This document shows positions 49,189 through 58,413 of a stretch of DNA of 64,000 bases, one piece after another. Within the stretch, counting starts at the first letter, position 1, and every line of letters starts with the position of its first letter. Made by a program: the position numbers and the translations under genes. Under the pieces are notes generated by a model. It was not told where the DNA came from. It worked only from the letters and a program-made list of their open reading frames with translations, and searched no databases. Origin of the DNA: Succinivibrio faecicola (GTDB lineage: Bacteria; Pseudomonadota; Gammaproteobacteria; Enterobacterales; Succinivibrionaceae); NCBI RefSeq assembly GCF_019448115.1, contig NZ_JAGFNY010000004.1, forward strand, positions 1-64,000, read 5' to 3'.

Positions 49189-49752
49189 ATGTTAAAAAAA
49201 ATAGCATTAGCATCAGCATTATCATTAGCCGTTCTTTCAAATGCAGCATTATGCGAAGAAGTAAAGGCAGAAGCAGCAAAGGCTCAGTCTTCAGCTTCAA
49301 AGATTAGCGTTGCAGTTGTAAATATTCGTTTAATCATGTCAGAGTTACCTCAGGCAAAAGAGGCAACAATTGCACTTCAGAAAGAATTTGGACCACGTTC
49401 TGAAGAATTAAGAAAGATTCAGGAAGAAGGTCAGAAACTTGAGAAAGAGTTACAGACTGCAAAGGGTGAGCGTGTAACCGAGATTAATAGAAAGCTTGCT
49501 CAGATGAAAGCTGATTTTGAATTAAAATCACAGGCTTTACAGGAAGATTCTCAGAAAAAAGAGCGTGAGATCGAAGTTAAGTTAGGTAGATTAGTTCAGA
49601 CTGCTATCGACAGAATCGCTAAAGAGCGTGGTATTGATTTAGTTGTACGTGGTGAGACTGTTGTTTTTGCAACCCCTGCAGTTGATATTTCAGAGGATGT
49701 TATTGCACGTGCTTCTAAATTAAAGAGCTCAAAGGAAGTTAACAAGAAATAA
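49189..49752 (+). CDS. skp: Periplasmic chaperone Skp (OmpH family)
   Basis: Holds unfolded outer-membrane proteins between the Sec translocon and BAM. Signal peptide to about residue 22 (SNAALC). The mature part starts with a beta strand (KISVAVVNIRLIMSELPQAK), continues with a long coiled-coil arm (about 65-125: ELRKIQEEGQKLEKELQTAK) and returns to the body with ERGIDLVVRGETVVFA. 187 residues; somewhat longer than E. coli (161). Confidence 0.93.
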   Translation: MLKKIALASALSLAVLSNAALCEEVKAEAAKAQSSASKISVAVVNIRLIMSELPQAKEATIALQKEFGPRSEELRKIQEEGQKLEKELQTAKGERVTEINRKLAQMKADFELKSQALQEDSQKKEREIEVKLGRLVQTAIDRIAKERGIDLVVRGETVVFATPAVDISEDVIARASKLKSSKEVNKK

Positions 49753-49770
49753 TCAATAGCCGAGGATAAT

Positions 49771-50802
49771 ATGCTATTAAAGGATATTGCTGAAAAACTA
49801 GGCGCAAAGCTTGTAGGTGACGGTTCAATTGATATTGTATCAGTTGCAAACCTCAAGACAGCCAAGTCAAATCAGATAAGCTTCTTGACTGATCCAAAGT
49901 ATCGTGAGGTTTTATCTCTATCTAAGGCAGGAGCAGTGATAGTTAAGGAATCTGATGTCGAGCATGTAAAAACTCAGGCATTGGTAATGCAGGATCCATA
50001 TGTTGGATTTGCAAGAGTAGCTCAGTTACTTGATACAACACCTCAGATAGCTTGTGATGTTCATTCTTCAGCAGTCGTTGAAGATGGTGCAGTTATTGGA
50101 AAGAATGTATCGTTAGGTCCTAATGTCTATGTTCAGAAAGGCTCTGTAATTGGTGATAATGTTCAGTTAGGTGCAAATGTTGTTGTTGGACCTAATGCAA
50201 AGATAGGCGCCGGTACAAGGTTATATCCAAATGTTAGTGTTTATCATGATTGCGTTATTGGCGAAAAATGCTTAATCCAGTCTGGAACCGTAATAGGCGG
50301 TGACGGCTTTGGTTATGCCAATGAGCGCGGTGAGTGGATCAAGATCCCACAGACTGGACGAGTTGTAATTGGAAACAGAGTTGAAATCGGCGCATGTACT
50401 TGTATTGATAGAGGTGCAATCGACGATACAGTAATTGAGGATAATGTGATAATCGACAATTTATGTCAGATTGCACATAATGTTCATATTGGTTATGGTA
50501 CAGCTGTTGCAGGTGGTACAACCTTCGCAGGCTCAGTTACAATTGGTAAATACTGTATTATTGGCGGAACATCCGTATTCAACGGACATATCTCAATTTG
50601 TGATGGTGTAACTGTTAGCGGAATGTGTATGGTTATGAGATCTATTGATAAACCAGGAGTTTATTCATCAGGTATTCCAGCACAGACTAACAAGGAATGG
50701 CGTATTACCGCTGCAAGAACATTGCACATCAATGAGATGTATCATAAGATTTCAGAACTTGAAAAGCAGGTTCAAAAGCTTTCAGAAAATATTAACAACT
50801 AA
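49771..50802 (+). CDS. lpxD: UDP-3-O-acyl-glucosamine N-acyltransferase
   Basis: Third step of lipid A synthesis, adding the second 3-hydroxyacyl chain from ACP. 343 residues (E. coli 341). N-terminal uridine-binding domain, then hexapeptide repeats (about 100-290) forming a left-handed beta-helix, with the catalytic histidine in QIAHNVHIGYGTAVAGG, and a C-terminal helix. Confidence 0.97.
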   Translation: MLLKDIAEKLGAKLVGDGSIDIVSVANLKTAKSNQISFLTDPKYREVLSLSKAGAVIVKESDVEHVKTQALVMQDPYVGFARVAQLLDTTPQIACDVHSSAVVEDGAVIGKNVSLGPNVYVQKGSVIGDNVQLGANVVVGPNAKIGAGTRLYPNVSVYHDCVIGEKCLIQSGTVIGGDGFGYANERGEWIKIPQTGRVVIGNRVEIGACTCIDRGAIDDTVIEDNVIIDNLCQIAHNVHIGYGTAVAGGTTFAGSVTIGKYCIIGGTSVFNGHISICDGVTVSGMCMVMRSIDKPGVYSSGIPAQTNKEWRITAARTLHINEMYHKISELEKQVQKLSENINN

Positions 50803-50812
50803 GAGGTGAACG

Positions 50813-51277
50813 ATGACTGATACCGTAGATACCACCCATACATTAGACGTTGAAAAAATTATGGATCTGTTGCCACACAGATATCCATTTTTAATGATTG
50901 ATCGTGTCCTTGATTATTCAATTACCGAGGAACACAAAACATTACGTGCAATCAAGAATGTTACTTTCAACGAACCATTCTTCCAGGGGCACTTCCCAGG
51001 TAAGCCAATTCTTCCTGGTGTTCTTATCCTAGAGGCAATGGCTCAGGCAACAGGTATTCTTGCATTTACTATGGTTGGTAAACCAAATCCAGGCGAGTTA
51101 TATTATTTTGCTGCTATTGATAATGCTCGTTTCAAGCGTCCTGTAGTACCTGGCGACCAGTTAGTTTTAGATGTTGAATACTTCAAGGAAAAGCGTGGCA
51201 TCGCATCTTTCAGAGGTGTTGCAAGTGTAGACGGCAAAGTTGTTTGTCAGGCTGACTTAATGTGCGCAAAGCACTAA
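50813..51277 (+). CDS. fabZ: 3-Hydroxyacyl-ACP dehydratase FabZ
   Basis: Dehydrates 3-hydroxyacyl-ACP in fatty-acid elongation and competes with LpxA/LpxD for 3-hydroxyacyl-ACP. 154 residues, hot-dog fold. [16 protein letters not shown] and [20 protein letters not shown] hold the catalytic histidine and glutamate. AGAGGTGA precedes the ATG. Confidence 0.97.
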   Translation: MTDTVDTTHTLDVEKIMDLLPHRYPFLMIDRVLDYSITEEHKTLRAIKNVTFNEPFFQGHFPGKPILPGVLILEAMAQATGILAFTMVGKPNPGELYYFAAIDNARFKRPVVPGDQLVLDVEYFKEKRGIASFRGVASVDGKVVCQADLMCAKH

Positions 51278-51295
51278 TTATTCAAGGTGGATAAA

Positions 51296-52084
51296 TTGAC
51301 TCAAGCGACAGGAAATATCAGTCCTAGTGCAATCATTGGTCCAGAGGTTGTGCTTGGCAAGAATGTTACCATCCGTGAAAATGTAATCATTGAAGGAAAG
51401 GTAACAATTGGTGATGATTGTATATTTGAGCCATTTTGTATAGTTAGAGGACCTACCACTATCGGTAAGAACAACCATTTTTATCAGTTCTGCTCTATAG
51501 GTGAAGGTTGCCAGGATTTAAAGTATGCTGGTGAGCCTACAACATTAACCATCGGTGATAACAATGTTATTCGTGAGCATTGTACAATGCACCGTGGAAC
51601 AGTACAGGGAAATGGCACAACAACCGTAGGTTCAAACAACCTATTCATGGTTAATACTCATGTAGCTCATGACTGTATTATTGGAAATCACTGTATTTTT
51701 TCAAATAATGCAACTTTAGCAGGTCATGTTACCATTGACGATTACGTTGTATTCGGCGGCTTAGCTGCAATTCATCAGTTTGGTAGAGTAGGATGCCATG
51801 CAATGGTAGGCGGTATGGCTGCTCTTAATATGGATGTTCCTCCATATGTTATGGCAGCAGGCCACTATGCAAAACCTTTCGGCATCAATAAGGTGGGGCT
51901 CCAGAGAAGAGGTTTTTCTAAAGAGGCAATCAGTGCAATCTTCAATGCTTATGTATTCTTATATAAGAAGCATTTAACCATTGATGAAGCTATTGTTGAA
52001 ATTGAAAAACTAGCTTTAGAGCATAGTGAAGTTCAGCCTTTAGTAGATTTCTTAAAGGCAAATGGAAGAGGTATTGTTCGTTAA
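51296..52084 (+). CDS. lpxA: UDP-N-acetylglucosamine O-acyltransferase
   Basis: First step of lipid A synthesis. Left-handed beta-helix of hexapeptide repeats with the catalytic histidine in [14 protein letters not shown] and the conserved [10 protein letters not shown] and HRGTVQG blocks; C-terminal helical part begins [13 protein letters not shown] start at TTG 51296, which lies five bases after AAGGTGG and gives 262 residues, the E. coli length. A GTG three codons earlier would sit inside that ribosome-binding site. Its stop overlaps the lpxB start by one base. Confidence 0.95.
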   Translation: MTQATGNISPSAIIGPEVVLGKNVTIRENVIIEGKVTIGDDCIFEPFCIVRGPTTIGKNNHFYQFCSIGEGCQDLKYAGEPTTLTIGDNNVIREHCTMHRGTVQGNGTTTVGSNNLFMVNTHVAHDCIIGNHCIFSNNATLAGHVTIDDYVVFGGLAAIHQFGRVGCHAMVGGMAALNMDVPPYVMAAGHYAKPFGINKVGLQRRGFSKEAISAIFNAYVFLYKKHLTIDEAIVEIEKLALEHSEVQPLVDFLKANGRGIVR

Positions 52085-53343
52085 TGCCATTGTCTGCCAA
52101 TCCTCATTTATACGCATTAGTTGCAGGAGAGCCATCAGGCGACACCTTAGGTGCAGGCCTTATGATGGCTATAAAAAGACGTGATCCATTAGCTGAGTTT
52201 ATTGGCATTGGTGGACCTAAGATGATTCATCAGGGGTTGCATTCTTGTGCCAATATGGATGATCTTGCAGTAATGGGAATCACTGAAGTTCTATTAAAGT
52301 TACCAAAGATACTTAAAATCAGGACTCGTCTTGTAAAGAACATCCTCGAAGCAAAACCTTGCGTATATATTGGCATCGATCTTCCAGACTTCAATCTTTA
52401 CGTAGAACAGAAGGTTAAGAATGAGGAAATACCTACTGTTCACTACGTAAGCCCATCTGTTTGGGCTTGGCGAGAAGGCCGAATCACCAAGATAAAAGCT
52501 GCATGTGATGAGATTTTAGCTCTGTTGCCATTTGAACCTGAGTTTTATGCAAAACATCAGATGAGCTGTACATATGTAGGTCATACTCTTGCCAATATGA
52601 TCCCTCTTCATGTATCTCAGCAGAATGCTAGAGAAAGAATCAGTCTTGAAAAAAGCTCAGTTGAACCTGTTAAAGATAAGGTTATGGCTATTCTTCCTGG
52701 TTCAAGAAAAGGTATCATTACAAAAATGCTTCCAATCTATGCTCATACTGTTAGATTGGTTAAGAAAAAATTGCCAAATACAGTATTCATATGTACTGTA
52801 CCTTCATACAAGACAGCAGAACTTGTCAAAGATTTATGGCTTGAAGTTGCTCCAGATCTTTCTTTAACAGTTTTTGTCGGAAATACTCAGGATGTTATTG
52901 CTTCTGCAGATGCTGCTTTATTAACCTGTGGAACAATCGCACTTGAGACAATGCTTTTAAAAACTCCTTTTGCTGTTGCATACAAGGTAAGTGCTATATC
53001 AGCTTTGATAGCCAGAAGATTACTAAAGATTGATACATATTCTCTACCTAATCTGATTGCTAAAAACAGAGTTGTAAAAGAGTTTATTCAGGAAAAATGT
53101 ACATCAAAGAATCTGTCTGATGAGATGGTAAATCTTCTGAACTCTGATAATCTTTTGATGAAAAAACAGTTTACTGATATTCATCAGTGCATGCGCTGTA
53201 ATTCAGATGAACTTGCCTGTGATGCAGTATTCAAGGTCATCTCGAATCATGCTAAAAAACAGGCTGAAAAAGAGCTTTTGGAAAAACAGCTTCAGGTAAA
53301 TCAAGATGCTTCAAAACAACAAGCTGACAAAAAACAACCATGA
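52084..53343 (+). CDS. lpxB: Lipid A disaccharide synthase
   Basis: Condenses UDP-2,3-diacylglucosamine with lipid X (GT19). 419 residues. The start [17 protein letters not shown] is diagnostic, followed by [12 protein letters not shown] and [12 protein letters not shown]; the donor-binding half holds [11 protein letters not shown] and [13 protein letters not shown]. The last ~30 residues are a Lys/Gln-rich tail not found in E. coli LpxB (382 residues). It overlaps rnhB by 4 bases (ATGA). Confidence 0.96.
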   Translation: MPLSANPHLYALVAGEPSGDTLGAGLMMAIKRRDPLAEFIGIGGPKMIHQGLHSCANMDDLAVMGITEVLLKLPKILKIRTRLVKNILEAKPCVYIGIDLPDFNLYVEQKVKNEEIPTVHYVSPSVWAWREGRITKIKAACDEILALLPFEPEFYAKHQMSCTYVGHTLANMIPLHVSQQNARERISLEKSSVEPVKDKVMAILPGSRKGIITKMLPIYAHTVRLVKKKLPNTVFICTVPSYKTAELVKDLWLEVAPDLSLTVFVGNTQDVIASADAALLTCGTIALETMLLKTPFAVAYKVSAISALIARRLLKIDTYSLPNLIAKNRVVKEFIQEKCTSKNLSDEMVNLLNSDNLLMKKQFTDIHQCMRCNSDELACDAVFKVISNHAKKQAEKELLEKQLQVNQDASKQQADKKQP

Positions 53344-53975
53344 AAAAAGAGTTACCTCCGTTTGAATACCCTATAGATCCTAATCACTACTGCATTTGTG
53401 GTGTTGATGAGGCTGGTAGGGGTCCTCTTATGGGAAATGTTGTTGCTGCCTGTGTTATTCTCGATAGAAATAATCCAATAGAAGGATTGAACGATTCTAA
53501 AAAACTGTCTGAAAAGAAACGTGATTTGTTAGAGCCTGTTATAAAGGAAAAAGCTCTAGCTTACGGCATCGGAATCTGTACTCCTCAGGAAATCGATTCT
53601 CTAAATATTTTAAATGCGTCCTTAGAAGCAATGAAACGGGCATATTTAAATATGAATCGTAACTGTCATCTTATGCTTGTTGATGGAAACAAGACACCAA
53701 AAGATCTTCCAATTAAAATGGAAGCTGTTGTAAAAGGTGATGCTAGAGTAGCAGAGATCGCTGCAGCTTCTATTCTTGCTAAGGTAGAGCGCGACAGACA
53801 GATGTATGAACTTGACAGAAAATACCCAGAATATGAATTTGCTAAACACAAAGGGTATCCAACAGCTAGACACTTAGAATTACTAAAAACACTTCCAATT
53901 CTAGACTTTTACAGAAAGAGTTATAGTCCAATCAAGAAGATACTGATGAGTTCTTCTGATCATACTGTTTTATAA
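53340..53975 (+). CDS. rnhB: Ribonuclease HII
   Basis: Removes RNA from RNA/DNA hybrids, including single misincorporated ribonucleotides. 211 residues. [17 protein letters not shown] carries the first two catalytic acidic residues, with LVDGNK and [18 protein letters not shown] following. dnaE, which follows rnhB in E. coli and many relatives, is absent here. Confidence 0.95.
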   Translation: MKKELPPFEYPIDPNHYCICGVDEAGRGPLMGNVVAACVILDRNNPIEGLNDSKKLSEKKRDLLEPVIKEKALAYGIGICTPQEIDSLNILNASLEAMKRAYLNMNRNCHLMLVDGNKTPKDLPIKMEAVVKGDARVAEIAAASILAKVERDRQMYELDRKYPEYEFAKHKGYPTARHLELLKTLPILDFYRKSYSPIKKILMSSSDHTVL

Positions 53976-54100
53976 ACTTTTTCGTTGAAGCAATACGAAG
54001 ATGGTGTGATATCTGACAAATTATATAAAGCACTTTTTTCAATAGTCAAAATGTAGTAAAATTCACACCACTTATATCAGATCAATGAGGCTGAATCGAC

Positions 54101-55060
54101 ATGATGAACATTAATTATTTAGATTTTGAACAACCAATTGCAGACTTGTTAGCTCATATTGAAGAGTTAAAGCGTCTGAGTGCAGATTCAAATTCAAGTG
54201 TTGATCTGACTGCAGAATTAAATCAGCTCGAGAAAAAGAATCTTGAATTAACAAAGAAGATCTTTTCATCTTTAACTGACTGGCAGATTTCACAGCTGTC
54301 ACGTCATCCAATGCGTCCTTACACATTAGACTATGTAAGCCGTATTTTCACTGATTTCCATGAGTTGGCCGGTGACAGAGCTTTTGCTGATGATAAGGCT
54401 ATTATCGGCGGTTTAGCTCGTTTAGATGGTCGTCCTGTTATGGTAATCGGTCATCAGAAGGGTAGAGATATTAAAGCCCGCACAATGCGTAATTTCGGTA
54501 TGCCACGTCCTGAAGGCTACAGAAAAGCAATGCGTCTGATGAAACTTGCTGAAAGATTCAATATCCCAGTAATTACCTTTATTGATACTCCAGGCGCATA
54601 TCCTGGCGTTGGTGCTGAAGAGCGTTCTCAGGCAGGCGCAATTGCTGAGAGCTTAAAACTGATGTCTGATTTAAAGGTACCAGTAATCTGTACCGTTATC
54701 GGCGAAGGTGGTTCTGGTGGTGCATTAGCTATCGGTGTTGGTGATAGAGTTAATATGCTTGAGTACTCAACATATTCAGTAATTTCACCAGAAGGTTGTG
54801 CTTCAATTCTTTGGAAGTCAGCTGAAAAGGCTCCTTTAGCTGCTGAAGCTATGAATATTACTGCTAACAGAATTAAAGATCTTGGTCTAATCGATAATGT
54901 TGTAACCGAGCCATTAGGTGGTGCACACAGAAACTATGATGAGATGGCTGAGAACTTAAAGAAGAGACTACTTGATGATATCGCCGAGTTATCAACACTG
55001 TCATCAGATAGACTTATTGAGCAGCGATACACTCGTTTAATGAAGTACGGATATTGTTAA
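54101..55060 (+). CDS. accA: Acetyl-CoA carboxylase carboxyltransferase subunit alpha
   Basis: Alpha half of the carboxyltransferase that makes malonyl-CoA with AccD. 319 residues, same as E. coli. [20 protein letters not shown] at the start, [35 protein letters not shown] and [20 protein letters not shown] are all typical. A second ATG directly follows the first, so the exact start is uncertain by one codon. A -10-like TAAAAT lies at 54057-54062. Confidence 0.97.
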   Translation: MMNINYLDFEQPIADLLAHIEELKRLSADSNSSVDLTAELNQLEKKNLELTKKIFSSLTDWQISQLSRHPMRPYTLDYVSRIFTDFHELAGDRAFADDKAIIGGLARLDGRPVMVIGHQKGRDIKARTMRNFGMPRPEGYRKAMRLMKLAERFNIPVITFIDTPGAYPGVGAEERSQAGAIAESLKLMSDLKVPVICTVIGEGGSGGALAIGVGDRVNMLEYSTYSVISPEGCASILWKSAEKAPLAAEAMNITANRIKDLGLIDNVVTEPLGGAHRNYDEMAENLKKRLLDDIAELSTLSSDRLIEQRYTRLMKYGYC

Positions 55061-56385
55061 TCTCAAAAGCAAAGGCCATTCTTGATGAAATGGCCTTTAA
55101 ATTCTTAAATACTTTCAGTCCAACAAAATTAGTTGTTGGCCTCTCAGGTGGAGCAGACTCCACCTTAGTTCTTTTATTAGCTCATCATATCAGAAAACTC
55201 AACAAAAATTTCTCTGTTAAAGCAGTTCATTGTGTGCATGGATTGGATGCAGATGATCCTATCTGGTTTGATCACTGTACTTTGCTTTGTGAAAAACTTG
55301 ATATAGAGATTTCAACACCAAAACTTCATATTGTATATGGAAATGGTGTTTCTCCTGAGGACAGCTCAAGAAAGGAAAGATACTCAGCTTTATTAAAAGA
55401 ATCTAAAGATGGTATTCTCATGCTTGGCCATCAGTCAGATGATCAGGTAGAGAATTTTCTTTTAGCTTTAAAAAGAGGCTCTGGTCCATACGGTTTATCA
55501 GGAATGCGCTACTGCATAAGGGATTCAAGAGGAACAATTGTAAGACCACTTCTTCATTTAACAAAGGATGAGATCATTGAAATTATCAATGCTCTTGGCT
55601 TTGACTATGTATTTGATATTTCAAATACATATATGAAGTTTGAAAGAAACTTTATGCGTCTTAAGGTTTTACCTTTACTAAGGGAGCGTTTTTCTGGAAT
55701 TGATAATGCAATTTTACGTTCTCAGAAACTGTGTGCATATGAGCACGATCTTGCTGCAAGATATGCATCAAGTATATTCAAGCCACTATATGATGAAAAG
55801 AGTGCCTCATTGGATTTTTCAACATTAAATCTTGATGATGAATCTTTAATTACTTATGTTATGCGCCTTTTCATCAGCGAATATACTTTAATGCCACCTG
55901 AGCTAAATACAGTTCTTGAAGCTATAAATCTTTGCAGAATATCTAACGATCAGTTGGCTTTAGTTAAACTTGAAGATGATCTGTTCTTAAAAAGATATAA
56001 GAAAAAGCTTTATGTAGTTAAAAACACACAAAAGCCACAAAAGGGAGAATATGTTCTATCCCTTGGCGAAAAGATAAAGCTTGGTGACTATACATATGAA
56101 CTTTACGTTGATATGAGTAATGAAAAAATAACATCTGCTAGTGTGGTTCTAGATTTTAATTACTCAAAATCAATCGTTGTTCATCCAGAGAAAAGAGCTC
56201 ATTCAAGAGATATAGGAAAGCTTTTTGGTGAGTTTTGTATTCCTGTTTGGAATAGAGACATTTATCCTTTGATTAGATCTGTTAACAATAAAGATATTAT
56301 TTTAGGATTAGGTGATCTGTTTGTGACAAGAGAGTGCAAAAATTCAGAATACTCTTCATTAAGACTTAAGATATCAGCAGTTTAG
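55054..56385 (+). CDS. tilS: tRNA(Ile)-lysidine synthase
   Basis: Converts C34 to lysidine in the CAU anticodon of a tRNA-Ile so that it reads AUA. 443 residues. PP-loop [39 protein letters not shown] and [20 protein letters not shown] are TilS-specific. The start is a TTG at 55054 overlapping accA by 7 bases; an in-frame ATG at 55090 would drop 12 residues and is a real alternative. Last plus-strand gene of this long cluster. Confidence 0.93.
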   Translation: MLISKAKAILDEMAFKFLNTFSPTKLVVGLSGGADSTLVLLLAHHIRKLNKNFSVKAVHCVHGLDADDPIWFDHCTLLCEKLDIEISTPKLHIVYGNGVSPEDSSRKERYSALLKESKDGILMLGHQSDDQVENFLLALKRGSGPYGLSGMRYCIRDSRGTIVRPLLHLTKDEIIEIINALGFDYVFDISNTYMKFERNFMRLKVLPLLRERFSGIDNAILRSQKLCAYEHDLAARYASSIFKPLYDEKSASLDFSTLNLDDESLITYVMRLFISEYTLMPPELNTVLEAINLCRISNDQLALVKLEDDLFLKRYKKKLYVVKNTQKPQKGEYVLSLGEKIKLGDYTYELYVDMSNEKITSASVVLDFNYSKSIVVHPEKRAHSRDIGKLFGEFCIPVWNRDIYPLIRSVNNKDIILGLGDLFVTRECKNSEYSSLRLKISAV

Positions 56386-56398
56386 TTAACTGCTGATA
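56372..56398. terminator. Hairpin between convergent tilS and methyltransferase genes
   Basis: TATCAGCAG (56372-56380) pairs perfectly with CTGCTGATA (56390-56398), spanning the tilS stop. Neither strand has a long T run, so termination is only probable. Confidence 0.45.
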
Positions 56399-56402
56399 AT
56401 GC

Positions 56403-58400
56403 TTAAAAAAGAACTTTTGATATTGCCTTATTCTTAACAAGCTCAAATTCTTTGTCTGTTAGACCATATAAAGAAGCAACAATTTCATTAATCTTTTCAT
56501 AAGTCTTTTGTTTTTCATCATTTGATTCTGATGAAATTATCTTATCTGTCAGATCTTCAATTGTCTTTTGAGTCTTATCGTCACAATAAACAATAGGCAG
56601 TTGCTCTAAGTGGTTTCTTAATACCTTTACAGAGTTGAACTTCAGCTGATAGTAAAACTGCATTATTGATGAATTAAGGATAGCCATTATGTACTTGATA
56701 CTCAGATCAGGGATCTTTGGTATAAGAATATTACAGCTGTTTAATGAAAGGGTTTGCTTATTGTCATAGGCAAATACAAGCTGTGAGCAGATAAATCTGT
56801 ACAGAAGCTTTTCTTTAGCTCTATAAAACTCAGTTTTTGCAACCTGCTGGAATTGCTCTGGCTTAAAGGTAATGTAGTTTTCAGTTTTAGCTACGCTGTA
56901 TTTGAAAATATCAGAACCTCTTAAAACCATTTCATTATCATCAAACTTGTAATAGGAAATATATTTCTCATTATTTCCTGTAACAATTCCTAAAGCAAAA
57001 TCTGCATTGTCTTTTAGATATCGGTTGTCAGATTTTTCTAGTTTATTAATAAGCTCATATTCTTCATCAGTAATGTTAAATGAAAAGAATTCAGAGCTTA
57101 CAACTCGACTTGTATTTATGACAAAAGGTTCTTCTTTTTGAGACAAACGGACAACCATACCTGAAGTATCAAGTTTTCTGTTAGTTTTTCTAATCTGCAT
57201 AACAACAGCAGGACACTGAACATTATCAAATGCATTTGCAAGATATTCAAGATAGTCAATTGATCCTGAATCTATGATTATCTGTCGGATTGCTTTATGA
57301 GTTGCAACGTTTAAAATAGCCTCTGCAAGAACAAAGCTTAAAGCACCGTCATCTTTGAGGCTTGAAATAGCCTTTTCAAGAAAGACGTCATATGACTCAA
57401 TATTCTTTGTCTTTGCAGACAAAAATATATTTTTGAGTTTTTGCTTTTGATTTTCACTAAACAGATATCCCCAAGGTGGATTAGATATGATGTAATCAAA
57501 TTTCTTATCTGTCTTTTCAAAGAGAAAATCATAATTTGTTATATGCTCTTTTAGGATTTCTCTGTCGCTTATACCGTATTTTAAAGCATAGTTGATTCTG
57601 GCAATAGCAGCAGTAAGAGGATCAATCTCGTTACCATAAACATTCTCATAGCTTATTGAATCATCAAGCTGCAAAATAAAATTACCAGTTCCTGCACAAG
57701 GATCGATAATAGTCTGTCCATCTTCATAATTTGCAAAGAGCTTTTCGCACATTAAAGATACTATTCTTGTAGGAGTGTAGTAAACTCCATTAGCCTTTCT
57801 TGTACCTAAAGATGAGAGAGAAATCTGAAGTAAACCTAAAATATCCTCTTTTTGTTCGTATTCATATGAATATTCAAAAAGGAATGGATAAAGATCAATA
57901 CAGTTTAAAACAAAAGGATTTAGTAAAAGCAGATCATCGACAAGGCTCATAAATCTGTCTTTTTTATATGCTCCTTTTGCATATTTGAAGATACTGTCTT
58001 TTTTAGTTAGTTTTTTTTGCTTTGACAGGATAAGCTTAATAGCACAATCTGTGATTAGAGCTAATATCAGATCATCGCTAAGATTGATATGTCTTATTTC
58101 AATCTGTTCTACAATCTGTTTTACTGTATCAAGATTAATGCAGTTTTCTGTTACATATGATGAGTACAGTCGGTTACCCTTAATAAGAGTTTTATTTCTT
58201 CTCTTTTTTAAGGCAACATTATCAGCACTGTGCAGTTTTTTTCTAATATCCTTAAGTGAGACCTGATCGAAAAAAGGCTCATTATCAATATAAACAGTTG
58301 GAGCGATTTTTTTCAGCTTAAGCCAGTTTCTGACAGTACTGGCACTGACATTTAGTTTTTCTGCTAAATCCTGCACAGAAAGAATTAGTTTTTCGTACAA
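56403..58400 (-). CDS. Solitary N6-adenine DNA methyltransferase with N-terminal helix-turn-helix
   Basis: A 665-residue gamma-type adenine methyltransferase. Residues 5-35 (LILSVQDLAEKLNVSASTVR) form a helix-turn-helix of the MerR/HTH_17 kind, followed by a helical linker, then GVYYTP (205-210), the SAM-binding motif DPCAGTGNF (233-241) and the catalytic NPPWG (307-311). The C-terminal half (about 420-640) resembles a TaqI-like target-recognition domain with NILIPKIPDLSIKYIMAILN. No PD-(D/E)xK nuclease motif was seen, and no restriction or specificity gene is adjacent. It lies 13 bases behind mrcA on the same strand and is probably cotranscribed with it. Possible roles: orphan regulatory methylase, or a remnant of a type IIG or R-M system. 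The target sequence is unknown. Confidence 0.85.
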   Translation of the reverse strand: MYEKLILSVQDLAEKLNVSASTVRNWLKLKKIAPTVYIDNEPFFDQVSLKDIRKKLHSADNVALKKRRNKTLIKGNRLYSSYVTENCINLDTVKQIVEQIEIRHINLSDDLILALITDCAIKLILSKQKKLTKKDSIFKYAKGAYKKDRFMSLVDDLLLLNPFVLNCIDLYPFLFEYSYEYEQKEDILGLLQISLSSLGTRKANGVYYTPTRIVSLMCEKLFANYEDGQTIIDPCAGTGNFILQLDDSISYENVYGNEIDPLTAAIARINYALKYGISDREILKEHITNYDFLFEKTDKKFDYIISNPPWGYLFSENQKQKLKNIFLSAKTKNIESYDVFLEKAISSLKDDGALSFVLAEAILNVATHKAIRQIIIDSGSIDYLEYLANAFDNVQCPAVVMQIRKTNRKLDTSGMVVRLSQKEEPFVINTSRVVSSEFFSFNITDEEYELINKLEKSDNRYLKDNADFALGIVTGNNEKYISYYKFDDNEMVLRGSDIFKYSVAKTENYITFKPEQFQQVAKTEFYRAKEKLLYRFICSQLVFAYDNKQTLSLNSCNILIPKIPDLSIKYIMAILNSSIMQFYYQLKFNSVKVLRNHLEQLPIVYCDDKTQKTIEDLTDKIISSESNDEKQKTYEKINEIVASLYGLTDKEFELVKNKAISKVLF

Positions 58401-58413
58401 TTATTTATACCTT

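Noticed and set aside
56403-58400. The methyltransferase as a PglX-type BREX component or a full type I R-M subunit.
   Set aside because: At 665 residues it is far shorter than PglX, and no brx, hsdR or hsdS gene lies nearby.
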